Positions 16,582 through 23,610 of a stretch of DNA of 64,000 nucleotides are shown here, in pieces (position 1 is the first letter of the stretch; the number at the start of each line of letters is the position of its first letter). Source of the DNA: an uncultured Saprospiraceae bacterium. Its GTDB lineage: Bacteria > Bacteroidota > Bacteroidia > Chitinophagales > Saprospiraceae. A model generated the notes under the pieces. The model saw only the letters and a program-made list of their open reading frames with translations, was not told the DNA's origin and ran no database searches. The position numbers and the translations under genes are program-made. The DNA is taken from NCBI GenBank assembly GCA_938016265.1, contig CALLWB010000002.1, forward strand, positions 62,001 through 126,000, written 5' to 3'.

Positions 16582-17280
16582 ATGTCCATGTTCAAAAATT
16601 TAAAATCGCTCTTTGTTGAAGAAGACCCCTCTGCAAAGGGAAAACAAAAGGAAAATCCAAAAAGTGTTGCGAAAGGAGGAAAGGAGGTTAAAAAAGAAGC
16701 CGCTAAAAAAACAGCAGCTACAAATACGAATAGCCCCGCTGCTTCCAAAACAATAGTAACAGGTACAGCAGATCCTAAGTTTACAGAAAAACTGCTAAAA
16801 ATAATAGAGGCCAACAATCAACCAGGCTTCGACTATCTGGAGTTTAAGCAAACGCTAAAGGGCATGAGCAAAATGAACCTGGATGAAAAAACACAGTTTA
16901 TGTCAGCTTATGCCGCTGCACAGTCGATGGGAGTTACACCAGCAAAATTGGTGTCTTCTGCTCAGCAATATCTGAATGTTCTGGCTCAGGAGGAAACAAA
17001 ATTTCTTCAAACAGTAGAAGCACAAACAGAAAAAAATGTGGTTGGTAGAAAAAATCAGCTGACACAAATGGAGGCAATGGTCAAGCAAAAAGAAGAGCAG
17101 ATCAAACAACTCCAAGCAGAAATTGAAGCAGATAAAAAGAAAATGGAGGAAAGTAGAAACTCCCTGACAGATGTTGCTGCAAAAATAGAATCTACTAAAG
17201 TTAGCTTTTTAGCGTCTTACAATGGGCTAAAAAACCAACTATTAACCGATGTTGAAAAGATAAATCAGTACTTAAAATAA
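16582..17280 (+). CDS. Lys/Ala-rich coiled-coil protein, unknown function
   Basis: This encodes 232 residues with no signal peptide. The first 65 residues are a Lys/Ala/Thr-rich, probably disordered segment (KKEAAKKTAATNTNSP). Residues about 68-130 form a helical domain (FTEKLLKIIEANNQPGFDYL ... QFMSAYAAAQSMGVTPAKL), and about 145-215 a long coiled coil (KNQLTQMEAMVKQKEEQIKQ). I do not recognise the family. It lies 16 bp before a membrane coiled-coil gene and heads a set of five genes that ends in an ABC transporter, so it is probably a cytosolic partner of that system. It starts a divergent transcript from HMG-CoA reductase. Confidence 0.65.
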   Translation: MSMFKNLKSLFVEEDPSAKGKQKENPKSVAKGGKEVKKEAAKKTAATNTNSPAASKTIVTGTADPKFTEKLLKIIEANNQPGFDYLEFKQTLKGMSKMNLDEKTQFMSAYAAAQSMGVTPAKLVSSAQQYLNVLAQEETKFLQTVEAQTEKNVVGRKNQLTQMEAMVKQKEEQIKQLQAEIEADKKKMEESRNSLTDVAAKIESTKVSFLASYNGLKNQLLTDVEKINQYLK

Positions 17281-17296
17281 AGTAAAAATTTCAAAT

Positions 17297-18328
17297 ATGG
17301 AAATGAAAGAGTTTAAGCCTAAATCATTTTGGAAACGTCCTGAAGGGATGACAGGGATGATATTCGCTGGAGCTGGTGCTATTGGATTAGGTTATTTACT
17401 AACTGTCTATGTGGTTCCTGCTTTGATCGGCGGACTATTGTCAATCCTACAGCTTACTGTCCTTGTAATGGCATTAGCTGCTATAGTATATATGGTACTT
17501 GATCCTAAAATGAGAAATCTGGTATCTTATGGTTATAAAAGCATTATGCGTTGGATAACTGGCTGGTTCGTTCAGCTGGATCCGATTGGTGTGCTTCAAA
17601 GTTATGTGGAAGATCTGAAAGGAAACCTCCGCAAAATGAACAAACAGATCGGCATCCTGAGAGGTCAAATGCATAAACTAGCAGAGACCATCAAAAACAA
17701 CCAACGTCAGATCAGTAGCAATCTCGCAATGGCCAGCAAGGCAAAAGAACGAGAGAAACAGTCGATCATGATCCTGAAATCCAGAAAAGCAGGACGACTC
17801 AAAGAGTCTAATGTAAAACTGGAAGATCTTTATAAAAAGATGGAAGTACTCTATCGTGTATTAACCAAAATGCACGAAAATTCTGAAATCTTGCTAGAAG
17901 ATATCGTGGATCAGGTAGAAGTGAAAAAGCAGGAACGTAATGCTATAAGAGCAAGTCACTCCGCAATGAAATCTGCAATGAACATCATCTCCGGGAATAG
18001 CGACAAACGATACATGTTTGACATGGCGCTTGAAGCAATTGCTGATGATGTAGGAAACAAAATCGGAGAGATGGAACGTTTCATGGACCTTTCCAGCAAC
18101 TTCATGGATTCTGTAGATTTACAGAATGGTATCTTCGAAGAAGAAGGTATGAAAATGCTAGAAAAATGGGAGAAAGAAGGCGTTTCTTTACTACTAGGTG
18201 AATCTAAGCAGGAAATCGTTTTACAAGGAAATAGCGATGCCGACATTCTTGATATTAACGAACCAGTTAAAAAAGCAGAAAAAGTAGAGCGAGGAGGAAA
18301 CCAATACGACGATTTATTTAGCTTTTAA
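17297..18328 (+). CDS. Membrane protein with long coiled-coil domain, unknown function
   Basis: This encodes 343 residues. Two hydrophobic helices (about 18-41, MTGMIFAGAGAIGLGYLLTV; about 43-72, GGLLSILQLTVLVMALAAIV) are followed by an amphipathic stretch. Residues about 105-260 form a helical, coiled-coil region (YVEDLKGNLRKMNKQIGILR ... LEDIVDQVEVKKQERNAI). The C-terminus is acidic and ends YDDLFSF. The long PspA-like helical hairpin character suggests a membrane-scaffold role, but there is no recognisable PspA motif. It is 16 bp after the first coiled-coil gene and 110 bp before the substrate-binding/OmpA gene, so it is likely part of that operon. Confidence 0.65.
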   Translation: MEMKEFKPKSFWKRPEGMTGMIFAGAGAIGLGYLLTVYVVPALIGGLLSILQLTVLVMALAAIVYMVLDPKMRNLVSYGYKSIMRWITGWFVQLDPIGVLQSYVEDLKGNLRKMNKQIGILRGQMHKLAETIKNNQRQISSNLAMASKAKEREKQSIMILKSRKAGRLKESNVKLEDLYKKMEVLYRVLTKMHENSEILLEDIVDQVEVKKQERNAIRASHSAMKSAMNIISGNSDKRYMFDMALEAIADDVGNKIGEMERFMDLSSNFMDSVDLQNGIFEEEGMKMLEKWEKEGVSLLLGESKQEIVLQGNSDADILDINEPVKKAEKVERGGNQYDDLFSF

Positions 18329-18363
18329 TGAGAATAAATTTTAATATCAAATAATACTATACT

Positions 18364-18406
18364 AATGGCCATACTGACTCCAAAACATGGATTCGGTCTG
18401 GCCATT
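18364..18406 (+). terminator. Stem-loop between coiled-coil gene and SBP-OmpA gene
   Basis: AATGGCCA (18364-18371) pairs with TGGCCATT (18399-18406). Inner ACTGA/TCGGT can extend the stem with one G-U pair. It is followed by TGTACTTTAATTTC. It lies 35 bp after the membrane coiled-coil gene and 32 bp before the next start. It could be a partial terminator or an RNA-processing site. Confidence 0.5.
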
Positions 18407-18438
18407 TGTACTTTAATTTCATATCAAATCAAACTAAA

Positions 18439-20004
18439 ATGGCAACAAGACTTACCACATTTTCCAAATTACTAATAACAATGCTTATCGTAGGAGGTAT
18501 TGTACTTGGAGGTTGGTTTCTTAAAAATTCAGGAATGCTCGATGGCATTGTGAAAGAAGGTGGCAGCACTTCTACTGGAACAACTACAAACAAAAAACCT
18601 ACAAACAGCAAGGGTGACGGTAATACGATAAATGTGGGTGTTGTTACTTGGGGTGGTTATGCTGGAGGACAATACTTCAACGAAGGATTTCAAGCAAACA
18701 GTAAATCAAGATTCTTAAAGGATTATGGGTTTAATGTTGAATTTAAAGTTCTCGATGATTTCGTGGCTTCTCGTAAAGCCTTTGAAAACGATGAAGTACA
18801 ACTACTTTGGTGTACAATTGACGCCTTCCCTACTGAATCAGGAGGGCTGTCTGGCGATCCGCAAATTGTTTTTCAGGCAGACTGGTCTAGAGGTGGTGAT
18901 GCTATCGTTGTAAGACGTGGAATTACTAGCATCAAAGACTTGAAAGGCAAAAAAGTAGGGGTGGCGATGATGACGCCTTCTCATTCGTTTCTACTATGGT
19001 TGCTGGATGCAGCAGGAATGTCTATCAAAGATATCAAGCCTACCTATGTGGCTGATGCGGTAGCTGCTGCGGAACTTTTCAAAAATGATGAAGTGGATGC
19101 GGCGGTTGTTTGGAGTCCAGATGACGAGGCTTGTATTCGTGCAGTAAAGGGAGCAAAAATTCTACAAAACACAAAAAGTGCTTCACACATTATTGCAGAT
19201 GGATTTATGGCTAAAAAGTCATGGATAAATTCCAACAGAGAAAAACTACAACAACTTTATGAAGGTTGGATGATCGGTGCTTCAGAAATCAACACCCGCC
19301 CTTCTGCTAAAACGAAAGCAGCCAAAATTCTTTCTAAAGGTTTGAATATCCCTGAATCTGATGCTGCTGGTGCGATTGACAATGTAAGATTGACCACGCA
19401 TGGTGATAACATGGATTTCTTCGGATTCAACACCAACTACAAAAACCAAACTGCGGAGAGTCTCTACAATAAAATGAAGAAAAAATACAGCGCTTTAGGT
19501 GGTGAATTTAAAGACGCAACCAGTGCGGCTCCTAGTTGGAGAATTGTCTCTAATCCAGTTGCAGTAAAAGCAACCAATCTTACCGGCTCAGCTCACCAAT
19601 CGGAATCAATCAAATTTGCACCTGTAACATCTAAGGATAAAGCAGCTCCTGCAATTGCAACAAAAGCAGTTAGTATCAGTTTCCGAACAGGCGAATTCAA
19701 ATTGGACGAAAACTCAAAATATATCATTGACAAAGAGTTTGTTGATATTGCAAAGTCATTCACTAATACCAGAATTCGTATTGAAGGAAATACAGATTCG
19801 ACAGGAAGCCGAACAAACAACATCGCACTTTCAAAAAAACGTGCTCAGTCTGTTGCGGATTACCTTACAAGTGCTTATGGAATGTCAAGAAATCGATTTA
19901 TCATCGTAGGAAACGGACCAGACAAACCGCTTTGTAACTCTACCTCCAGCGATTGTATGGCGAAAAACAGAAGAACAGATTTCGAATTAGTTGGTGGCAA
20001 CTAA
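18439..20004 (+). CDS. ABC substrate-binding protein fused to a C-terminal OmpA peptidoglycan-binding domain
   Basis: The ATG at 18439 gives 521 residues with an N-terminal membrane anchor or signal (about 9-30, KLLITMLIVGGIVLGGWFLK) and a Thr/Ser/Gly linker. Residues about 60-370 are a NitT/TauT/SsuA-like periplasmic binding domain: VGVVTWGGYAGGQYFNEGF, LLWCTIDAFPTES, IKDLKGKKVGVAMMTPSHSF, DAAVVWSPDDEA. Residues about 415-521 are an OmpA-like domain (ISFRTGEFKLDENSKYIID, IRIEGNTDSTGSRTNN, LSKKRAQSVADYL, KNRRTDFEL). The fusion would hold a solute receptor to the cell wall. It is followed by a terminator and then by its permease and ATPase. The substrate is unknown. Confidence 0.85.
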   Translation: MATRLTTFSKLLITMLIVGGIVLGGWFLKNSGMLDGIVKEGGSTSTGTTTNKKPTNSKGDGNTINVGVVTWGGYAGGQYFNEGFQANSKSRFLKDYGFNVEFKVLDDFVASRKAFENDEVQLLWCTIDAFPTESGGLSGDPQIVFQADWSRGGDAIVVRRGITSIKDLKGKKVGVAMMTPSHSFLLWLLDAAGMSIKDIKPTYVADAVAAAELFKNDEVDAAVVWSPDDEACIRAVKGAKILQNTKSASHIIADGFMAKKSWINSNREKLQQLYEGWMIGASEINTRPSAKTKAAKILSKGLNIPESDAAGAIDNVRLTTHGDNMDFFGFNTNYKNQTAESLYNKMKKKYSALGGEFKDATSAAPSWRIVSNPVAVKATNLTGSAHQSESIKFAPVTSKDKAAPAIATKAVSISFRTGEFKLDENSKYIIDKEFVDIAKSFTNTRIRIEGNTDSTGSRTNNIALSKKRAQSVADYLTSAYGMSRNRFIIVGNGPDKPLCNSTSSDCMAKNRRTDFELVGGN

Positions 20005-20034
20005 TCCTCTTCTATATTCAAATTTCACAAATAA

Positions 20035-20061
20035 AAAACCGGAGTTCATCGCTCCGGTTTT
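20035..20061 (+). terminator. Intrinsic terminator between SBP-OmpA and ABC permease
   Basis: AAAACCGGAG (20035-20044) and CTCCGGTTTT (20052-20061) form a perfect 10-bp stem with a 7-nt loop; CTTTACAC follows. It lies 30 bp past the SBP stop and 19 bp before the permease start. Partial termination here would make more binding protein than permease. Confidence 0.8.
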
Positions 20062-20080
20062 CTTTACACTATAAGAACAT

Positions 20081-21250
20081 ATGTTTTCAAATCTTTTCAA
20101 ACTCAGGGGTGAACTTGGTAGCAATCAGCGATTGATATTGGGGTTTATCGGAGTGCTTCTCTTACTCGCTATCTGGACAGGTTTGGCCTATTCAAAGTCT
20201 AAAGTGGTTCCTATTTATGAAACCATGAGTAATGAATTGCCGTCGATGGATTTGCCAGAGGCGGTTAGAGATTCCATCATTAATGTACTAGTACAAACCG
20301 ACTCCCTTGCAGAGGCCAATGCCACAGAATTTGAACGGATTTATCCAATCCTTTCTCCGCCGCATAAGGTAGTAGCTTCCTTCCCGGATTTACTAAAAAA
20401 AGACCGTCTTACAATAAACACTTTCAAGTCACTCTGGCTAAATATCAAAGGATATTTCTTTGCTCTCTTGATTGCCATTCCCCTTGGATTTGTGGTCGGT
20501 TTGCTGCCCATTTTTAATGGGATGTTTAATAAACCGGTGGACGCGCTTCGGTATTTGCCACTTACGGCACTGACAGGGTTGTTTATGGCCTGGTTTGGTA
20601 CGGAAGATAAGATGAAGGTGGCTTTTCTGGCATTTGGTATAATTGTCTATCTATTGCCGATTGTAGCGCAGCGGATCAATGAGGTGAAGGCTGTTTATTT
20701 GAAAACTGTTTTTACGCTAGGAGCAACCAGTTGGCAGACGATAAAATCCGTCTATATACCTTCTGTTTTATCCAAAGTGTCAGATGATATTCGAGTATTG
20801 ACCGCTATTTCATGGACCTATATTATCGTGGCGGAGTTAGTCAATAGTTCTCAGGGAGGTATTGGAGCCATGATTTATAAAAGTGCTCGTTTTGCCAGTA
20901 AGGAAAAGGTATTTGCCTTATTGGTCGTCATTATTGTTATAGGCCTATTACAAGATAAATATTTCACCTATCTCGATAGAAAGCTATTCCCATTTAAGCA
21001 TAAATCAGATGAAGCAAAAGAGGTTAGTTTACTTGGAAGTATGTTTAGGTATATCTTCACGCTGCTCTCTGTTTTGTACGTACTGCTTTCTATTTGGCCT
21101 ACCGGAAGAGCGATCATCCAGGAGTTTATTGGTGATGGTTTTTATATTTTCCTTGCACTTGCCATTATTGAGCTTTTACTTGAATTGAATAGCAGATGGC
21201 CTGCTCTATCTGAAAAATTATTTTCTAAAAAAACTCCTCAGCCCGCATAA
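20081..21250 (+). CDS. ABC transporter permease (NitT/TauT/SsuC type)
   Basis: This 389-residue inner-membrane permease has about seven hydrophobic helices. The first (about 22-43, LGFIGVLLLLAIWTGLAYSK) is followed by a periplasmic loop of roughly 75 residues. The BPD_transp_1 core follows (about 115-300), with the cytoplasmic EAA-like loop around 'VKAVYLKTVFTLGATSWQTI' and the SWTYIIVAELVNSSQGGIG motif typical of taurine/nitrate-type permeases. It is longer than SsuC/TauC (about 260) because of the N-terminal loop and two extra C-terminal helices. The ATPase gene begins 1 bp after its stop. Confidence 0.9.
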   Translation: MFSNLFKLRGELGSNQRLILGFIGVLLLLAIWTGLAYSKSKVVPIYETMSNELPSMDLPEAVRDSIINVLVQTDSLAEANATEFERIYPILSPPHKVVASFPDLLKKDRLTINTFKSLWLNIKGYFFALLIAIPLGFVVGLLPIFNGMFNKPVDALRYLPLTALTGLFMAWFGTEDKMKVAFLAFGIIVYLLPIVAQRINEVKAVYLKTVFTLGATSWQTIKSVYIPSVLSKVSDDIRVLTAISWTYIIVAELVNSSQGGIGAMIYKSARFASKEKVFALLVVIIVIGLLQDKYFTYLDRKLFPFKHKSDEAKEVSLLGSMFRYIFTLLSVLYVLLSIWPTGRAIIQEFIGDGFYIFLALAIIELLLELNSRWPALSEKLFSKKTPQPA

Positions 21251-21251
21251 T

Positions 21252-22079
21252 ATGAGTATGTTCAACGACAATCCGGATTTAAACAATATCATCGAGTTGA
21301 GAGGCATTTCCCAATCTTACGATGGGGGAAAAACGCAAATCATAGAGAATCTCGATTTTCTGGTAGAGGACAAACCTGCCCAGGGACAATTTATTGTAGT
21401 GCTTGGTATGTCGGGATGCGGGAAGTCTACCCTACTCCGTTATATCGCCGGCCTACAAGAACCATCTGCTGGCAAAGTACTCGTCAACAACCAACCTGTA
21501 AGCAATAGCAATCGTGTCAGCATGGTTTTCCAACAATATTCTTCCCTTCCGTGGATGACGGTTTTGGAAAACGTCGCGCTCGGCCTGCAGTTTAAAGGCA
21601 TGTCGAAAAAGGAACGCAATGACCGAGCAATGGAAATGATTCAGATGGTCGGTCTGGAGGGACACCATAAAAAATATGCACAGTACCCTAGTCTTTCTGG
21701 TGGTCAACTCCAACGAGTAGCCATTGCACGAAGTCTGCTTGCTAACCCTGAAGTATTGTTGATGGATGAGCCATTTGGAGCACTTGATATTAATACCCGT
21801 TTGCAAATGCAGGATTTGTTGCTTGATATTTGGACCAAATTTCACTCAACTATTGTATTTGTCACCCACGATATTCAGGAGGCGGTCTATCTGGCAGATG
21901 ATATTTACATTATGAAATATGCGCCTTCACGATTTGTAGAACACATCTATATCGACTTGCCTTTCGAGCGCAGCCGACTCATAAAACGAGAGAATCGGTT
22001 TGTAGAACTCGTTCATGAAGTGGAAGATCGGATGATAGAGGTGGCTAGTGGTAAGTATGATCCAGAAAGAGCAGTGTAG
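21252..22079 (+). CDS. ABC transporter ATP-binding protein (NitT/TauT type)
   Basis: This 275-residue ATPase energises the adjacent permease. Visible motifs are Walker A GMSGCGKSTLL (about 53-63), Q-loop VFQQYSSLPW (about 94), signature LSGGQLQRVAIARSL (about 140), Walker B VLLMDEPFGALD (about 160), and the H-loop THDIQEAVYLADD. The Q-loop 'SSLPW' and EAVYLADD phrases are typical of the nitrate/sulfonate/taurine subfamily. The gene begins 1 bp after the permease stop and closes the five-gene block. Confidence 0.95.
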   Translation: MSMFNDNPDLNNIIELRGISQSYDGGKTQIIENLDFLVEDKPAQGQFIVVLGMSGCGKSTLLRYIAGLQEPSAGKVLVNNQPVSNSNRVSMVFQQYSSLPWMTVLENVALGLQFKGMSKKERNDRAMEMIQMVGLEGHHKKYAQYPSLSGGQLQRVAIARSLLANPEVLLMDEPFGALDINTRLQMQDLLLDIWTKFHSTIVFVTHDIQEAVYLADDIYIMKYAPSRFVEHIYIDLPFERSRLIKRENRFVELVHEVEDRMIEVASGKYDPERAV

Positions 22080-22085
22080 GAGAAA

Positions 22086-22114
22086 AATGCGATAGATTAA
22101 TTCGTTCTCGCATT
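22086..22114. repeat. Intergenic palindrome, copy 1 of AATGCGA...TCGCATT family
   Basis: AATGCGA (22086-22092) and TCGCATT (22108-22114) form a stem just after the ABC ATPase stop, between convergent genes. The right arm with context, TTCTCGCATTCA, is shared with the larger palindrome at 63687-63728. There is no T tract, so it is a repeat rather than a plain terminator. Confidence 0.5.
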
Positions 22115-22153
22115 CAACCACATTCTTCCATTCAATTGTTCTAGCATTAAAAA

Positions 22154-23245
22154 CTAAAACAACTTCAACTGCGGGTATTTAAACTGCTCGTACATATCCA
22201 GATTTAAGGAAATCTTCTTTTTATTTAGGCCGTATTTTTTCCTAGCGAGTTTTACCTGATCGGCTATTATTTTGGCGATTTTTCCTTCGCCGCTCATTCG
22301 TGTCCCTACTCTACTATCATTGAGCTGTCCGCCATGGGTCTCCTTGATTTTGTTGAGTATTTTTTGAGCACGGTCCGGGAAATTTTTCTCTAGCCAGTCT
22401 GTGAAAATCTCTCCGATATCTCCATTCAACCGAACGACAATGTGGGTAATGGAAGTTGCTCCTCTTTCAGCTACCGCTTCTGCCATTTTCAAAATTTCAT
22501 GCTCATTGAGTCCCGGGATGATTGGTGCTAGCATTACATTTACGGGAATACCGTTGGCGGCTAGTTTTTCTATTGCTTTCAGTCGATTCAAGGGATGGGC
22601 GGTTCTTGGTTCCAGTTTATTTTGCAGCTCCATGTCCAAGGTGGTTAGGGAGATAGAGGCATGTACCAGATTGTGAGCGGCCAGTTTGGTCAGAATGTCC
22701 ATGTCCCGCAAGATTAGGTTGTTCTTGGTGATCAAGCCTACTGGATGTCTGAATTGCCAGAAGACTTCTAGTAGTTTTCTGGTGATTTCGAGTTTTCGCT
22801 CTATAGGTTGGTAGCAGTCGGTATTTCCTGACATAACAATTGGGGCTGCCGTCCAGTTTTTGCTTCGTAGTTTTTTTGCAAGTAAGGCAGGCGCGTCTTT
22901 TTTGACCAGTATCTTTTGTTCGAAGTCTAATCCGGCACTATATCCCCAGTAGGCATGCGTATTCCTAGCATAACAATACACACAACCATGTTCACACCCT
23001 TGATAGGGGTTCAGGGAGTATTCCATGCCGACATCGGAGCTTTCGACTTTGTTGACGATGGATTTTGCATGGACGTCGATGTATTGTGTTTTTATCTGGG
23101 TCTGATCGTCTTCCCAAGTGACCGTTGGGTTTTTGTCATAAATTTGGTTTTCGAATCGATTGGGGGTATTGATCTGTGCGCCTCTTCCTTTTAGGTAGCG
23201 TGGAGCAGGTTCTTGAAACTGTTGGGTGTCGAATAATTCTTCCAT
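22154..23245 (-). CDS. Radical SAM protein (PA0069/SplB-like family)
   Basis: This 363-residue enzyme carries a C-x3-C-x2-C cluster-binding motif (CEHGCVYC, about 83-90) within YSLNPYQGCEHGCVYCYAR, the hallmark of the PA0069-type radical SAM family related to spore photoproduct lyase. Downstream are IVMSGNTDCYQPIE, LITKNNLILRD, SLTTLD and the substrate-side VNVMLAPIIPGLNEHE. It should reductively cleave S-adenosylmethionine through a [4Fe-4S] cluster; the substrate is unknown. It is convergent with the ABC ATPase gene and has no obvious operon partner. Confidence 0.9.
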   Translation of the reverse strand: MEELFDTQQFQEPAPRYLKGRGAQINTPNRFENQIYDKNPTVTWEDDQTQIKTQYIDVHAKSIVNKVESSDVGMEYSLNPYQGCEHGCVYCYARNTHAYWGYSAGLDFEQKILVKKDAPALLAKKLRSKNWTAAPIVMSGNTDCYQPIERKLEITRKLLEVFWQFRHPVGLITKNNLILRDMDILTKLAAHNLVHASISLTTLDMELQNKLEPRTAHPLNRLKAIEKLAANGIPVNVMLAPIIPGLNEHEILKMAEAVAERGATSITHIVVRLNGDIGEIFTDWLEKNFPDRAQKILNKIKETHGGQLNDSRVGTRMSGEGKIAKIIADQVKLARKKYGLNKKKISLNLDMYEQFKYPQLKLF

Positions 23246-23610
23246 TCAATAAAGTTACCAGAAGATTCGATTAAAACAAATAGTTTGAACTAATTTGTTT
23301 TAATTAACTTATTTCAGTGTCCTCTATGAAGTTCTATTCTTAGAATAGCGCAATTATAAGCCATATTTTTCCATATTTAATTGCCTTATTTATTTAGTTT
23401 AAAACAACTATCTGAGTGTACATTAATGAAATGTTGTGTTATACTAGGGGAAGGAAAGATTAGTCGGTACTTACTATTAGAAGTACGAAAATGTAAGACC
23501 AAAGTAAAATTTTCGTACATCGACAAATTCATACCTGATAAAAATCAACTCTGATTGTAATATACTATCTTTAGATAGTTGGCATCATTATGTTTCAAAA
23601 TATTCACTCC
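23246..23610. other. Divergent intergenic region between radical SAM and M14 peptidase genes
   Basis: There is no gene. It contains short palindromes (CTATTC-TTA-GAATAG near 23335, and the inverted repeat at 23483-23518). Near 23566 is TATCTTTA, a near match to the -7 consensus, within a small palindrome CTATC-TTTA-GATAG shortly before the peptidase start. Confidence 0.45.
23483..23518. repeat. Inverted repeat GTACGAAAAT / ATTTTCGTAC
   Basis: Perfect 10-bp arms (23483-23492 and 23509-23518) are separated by 16 nt, 93 bp upstream of the carboxypeptidase start. Spacing and lack of a T tract suit a dimeric regulator site better than a terminator. Confidence 0.4.
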
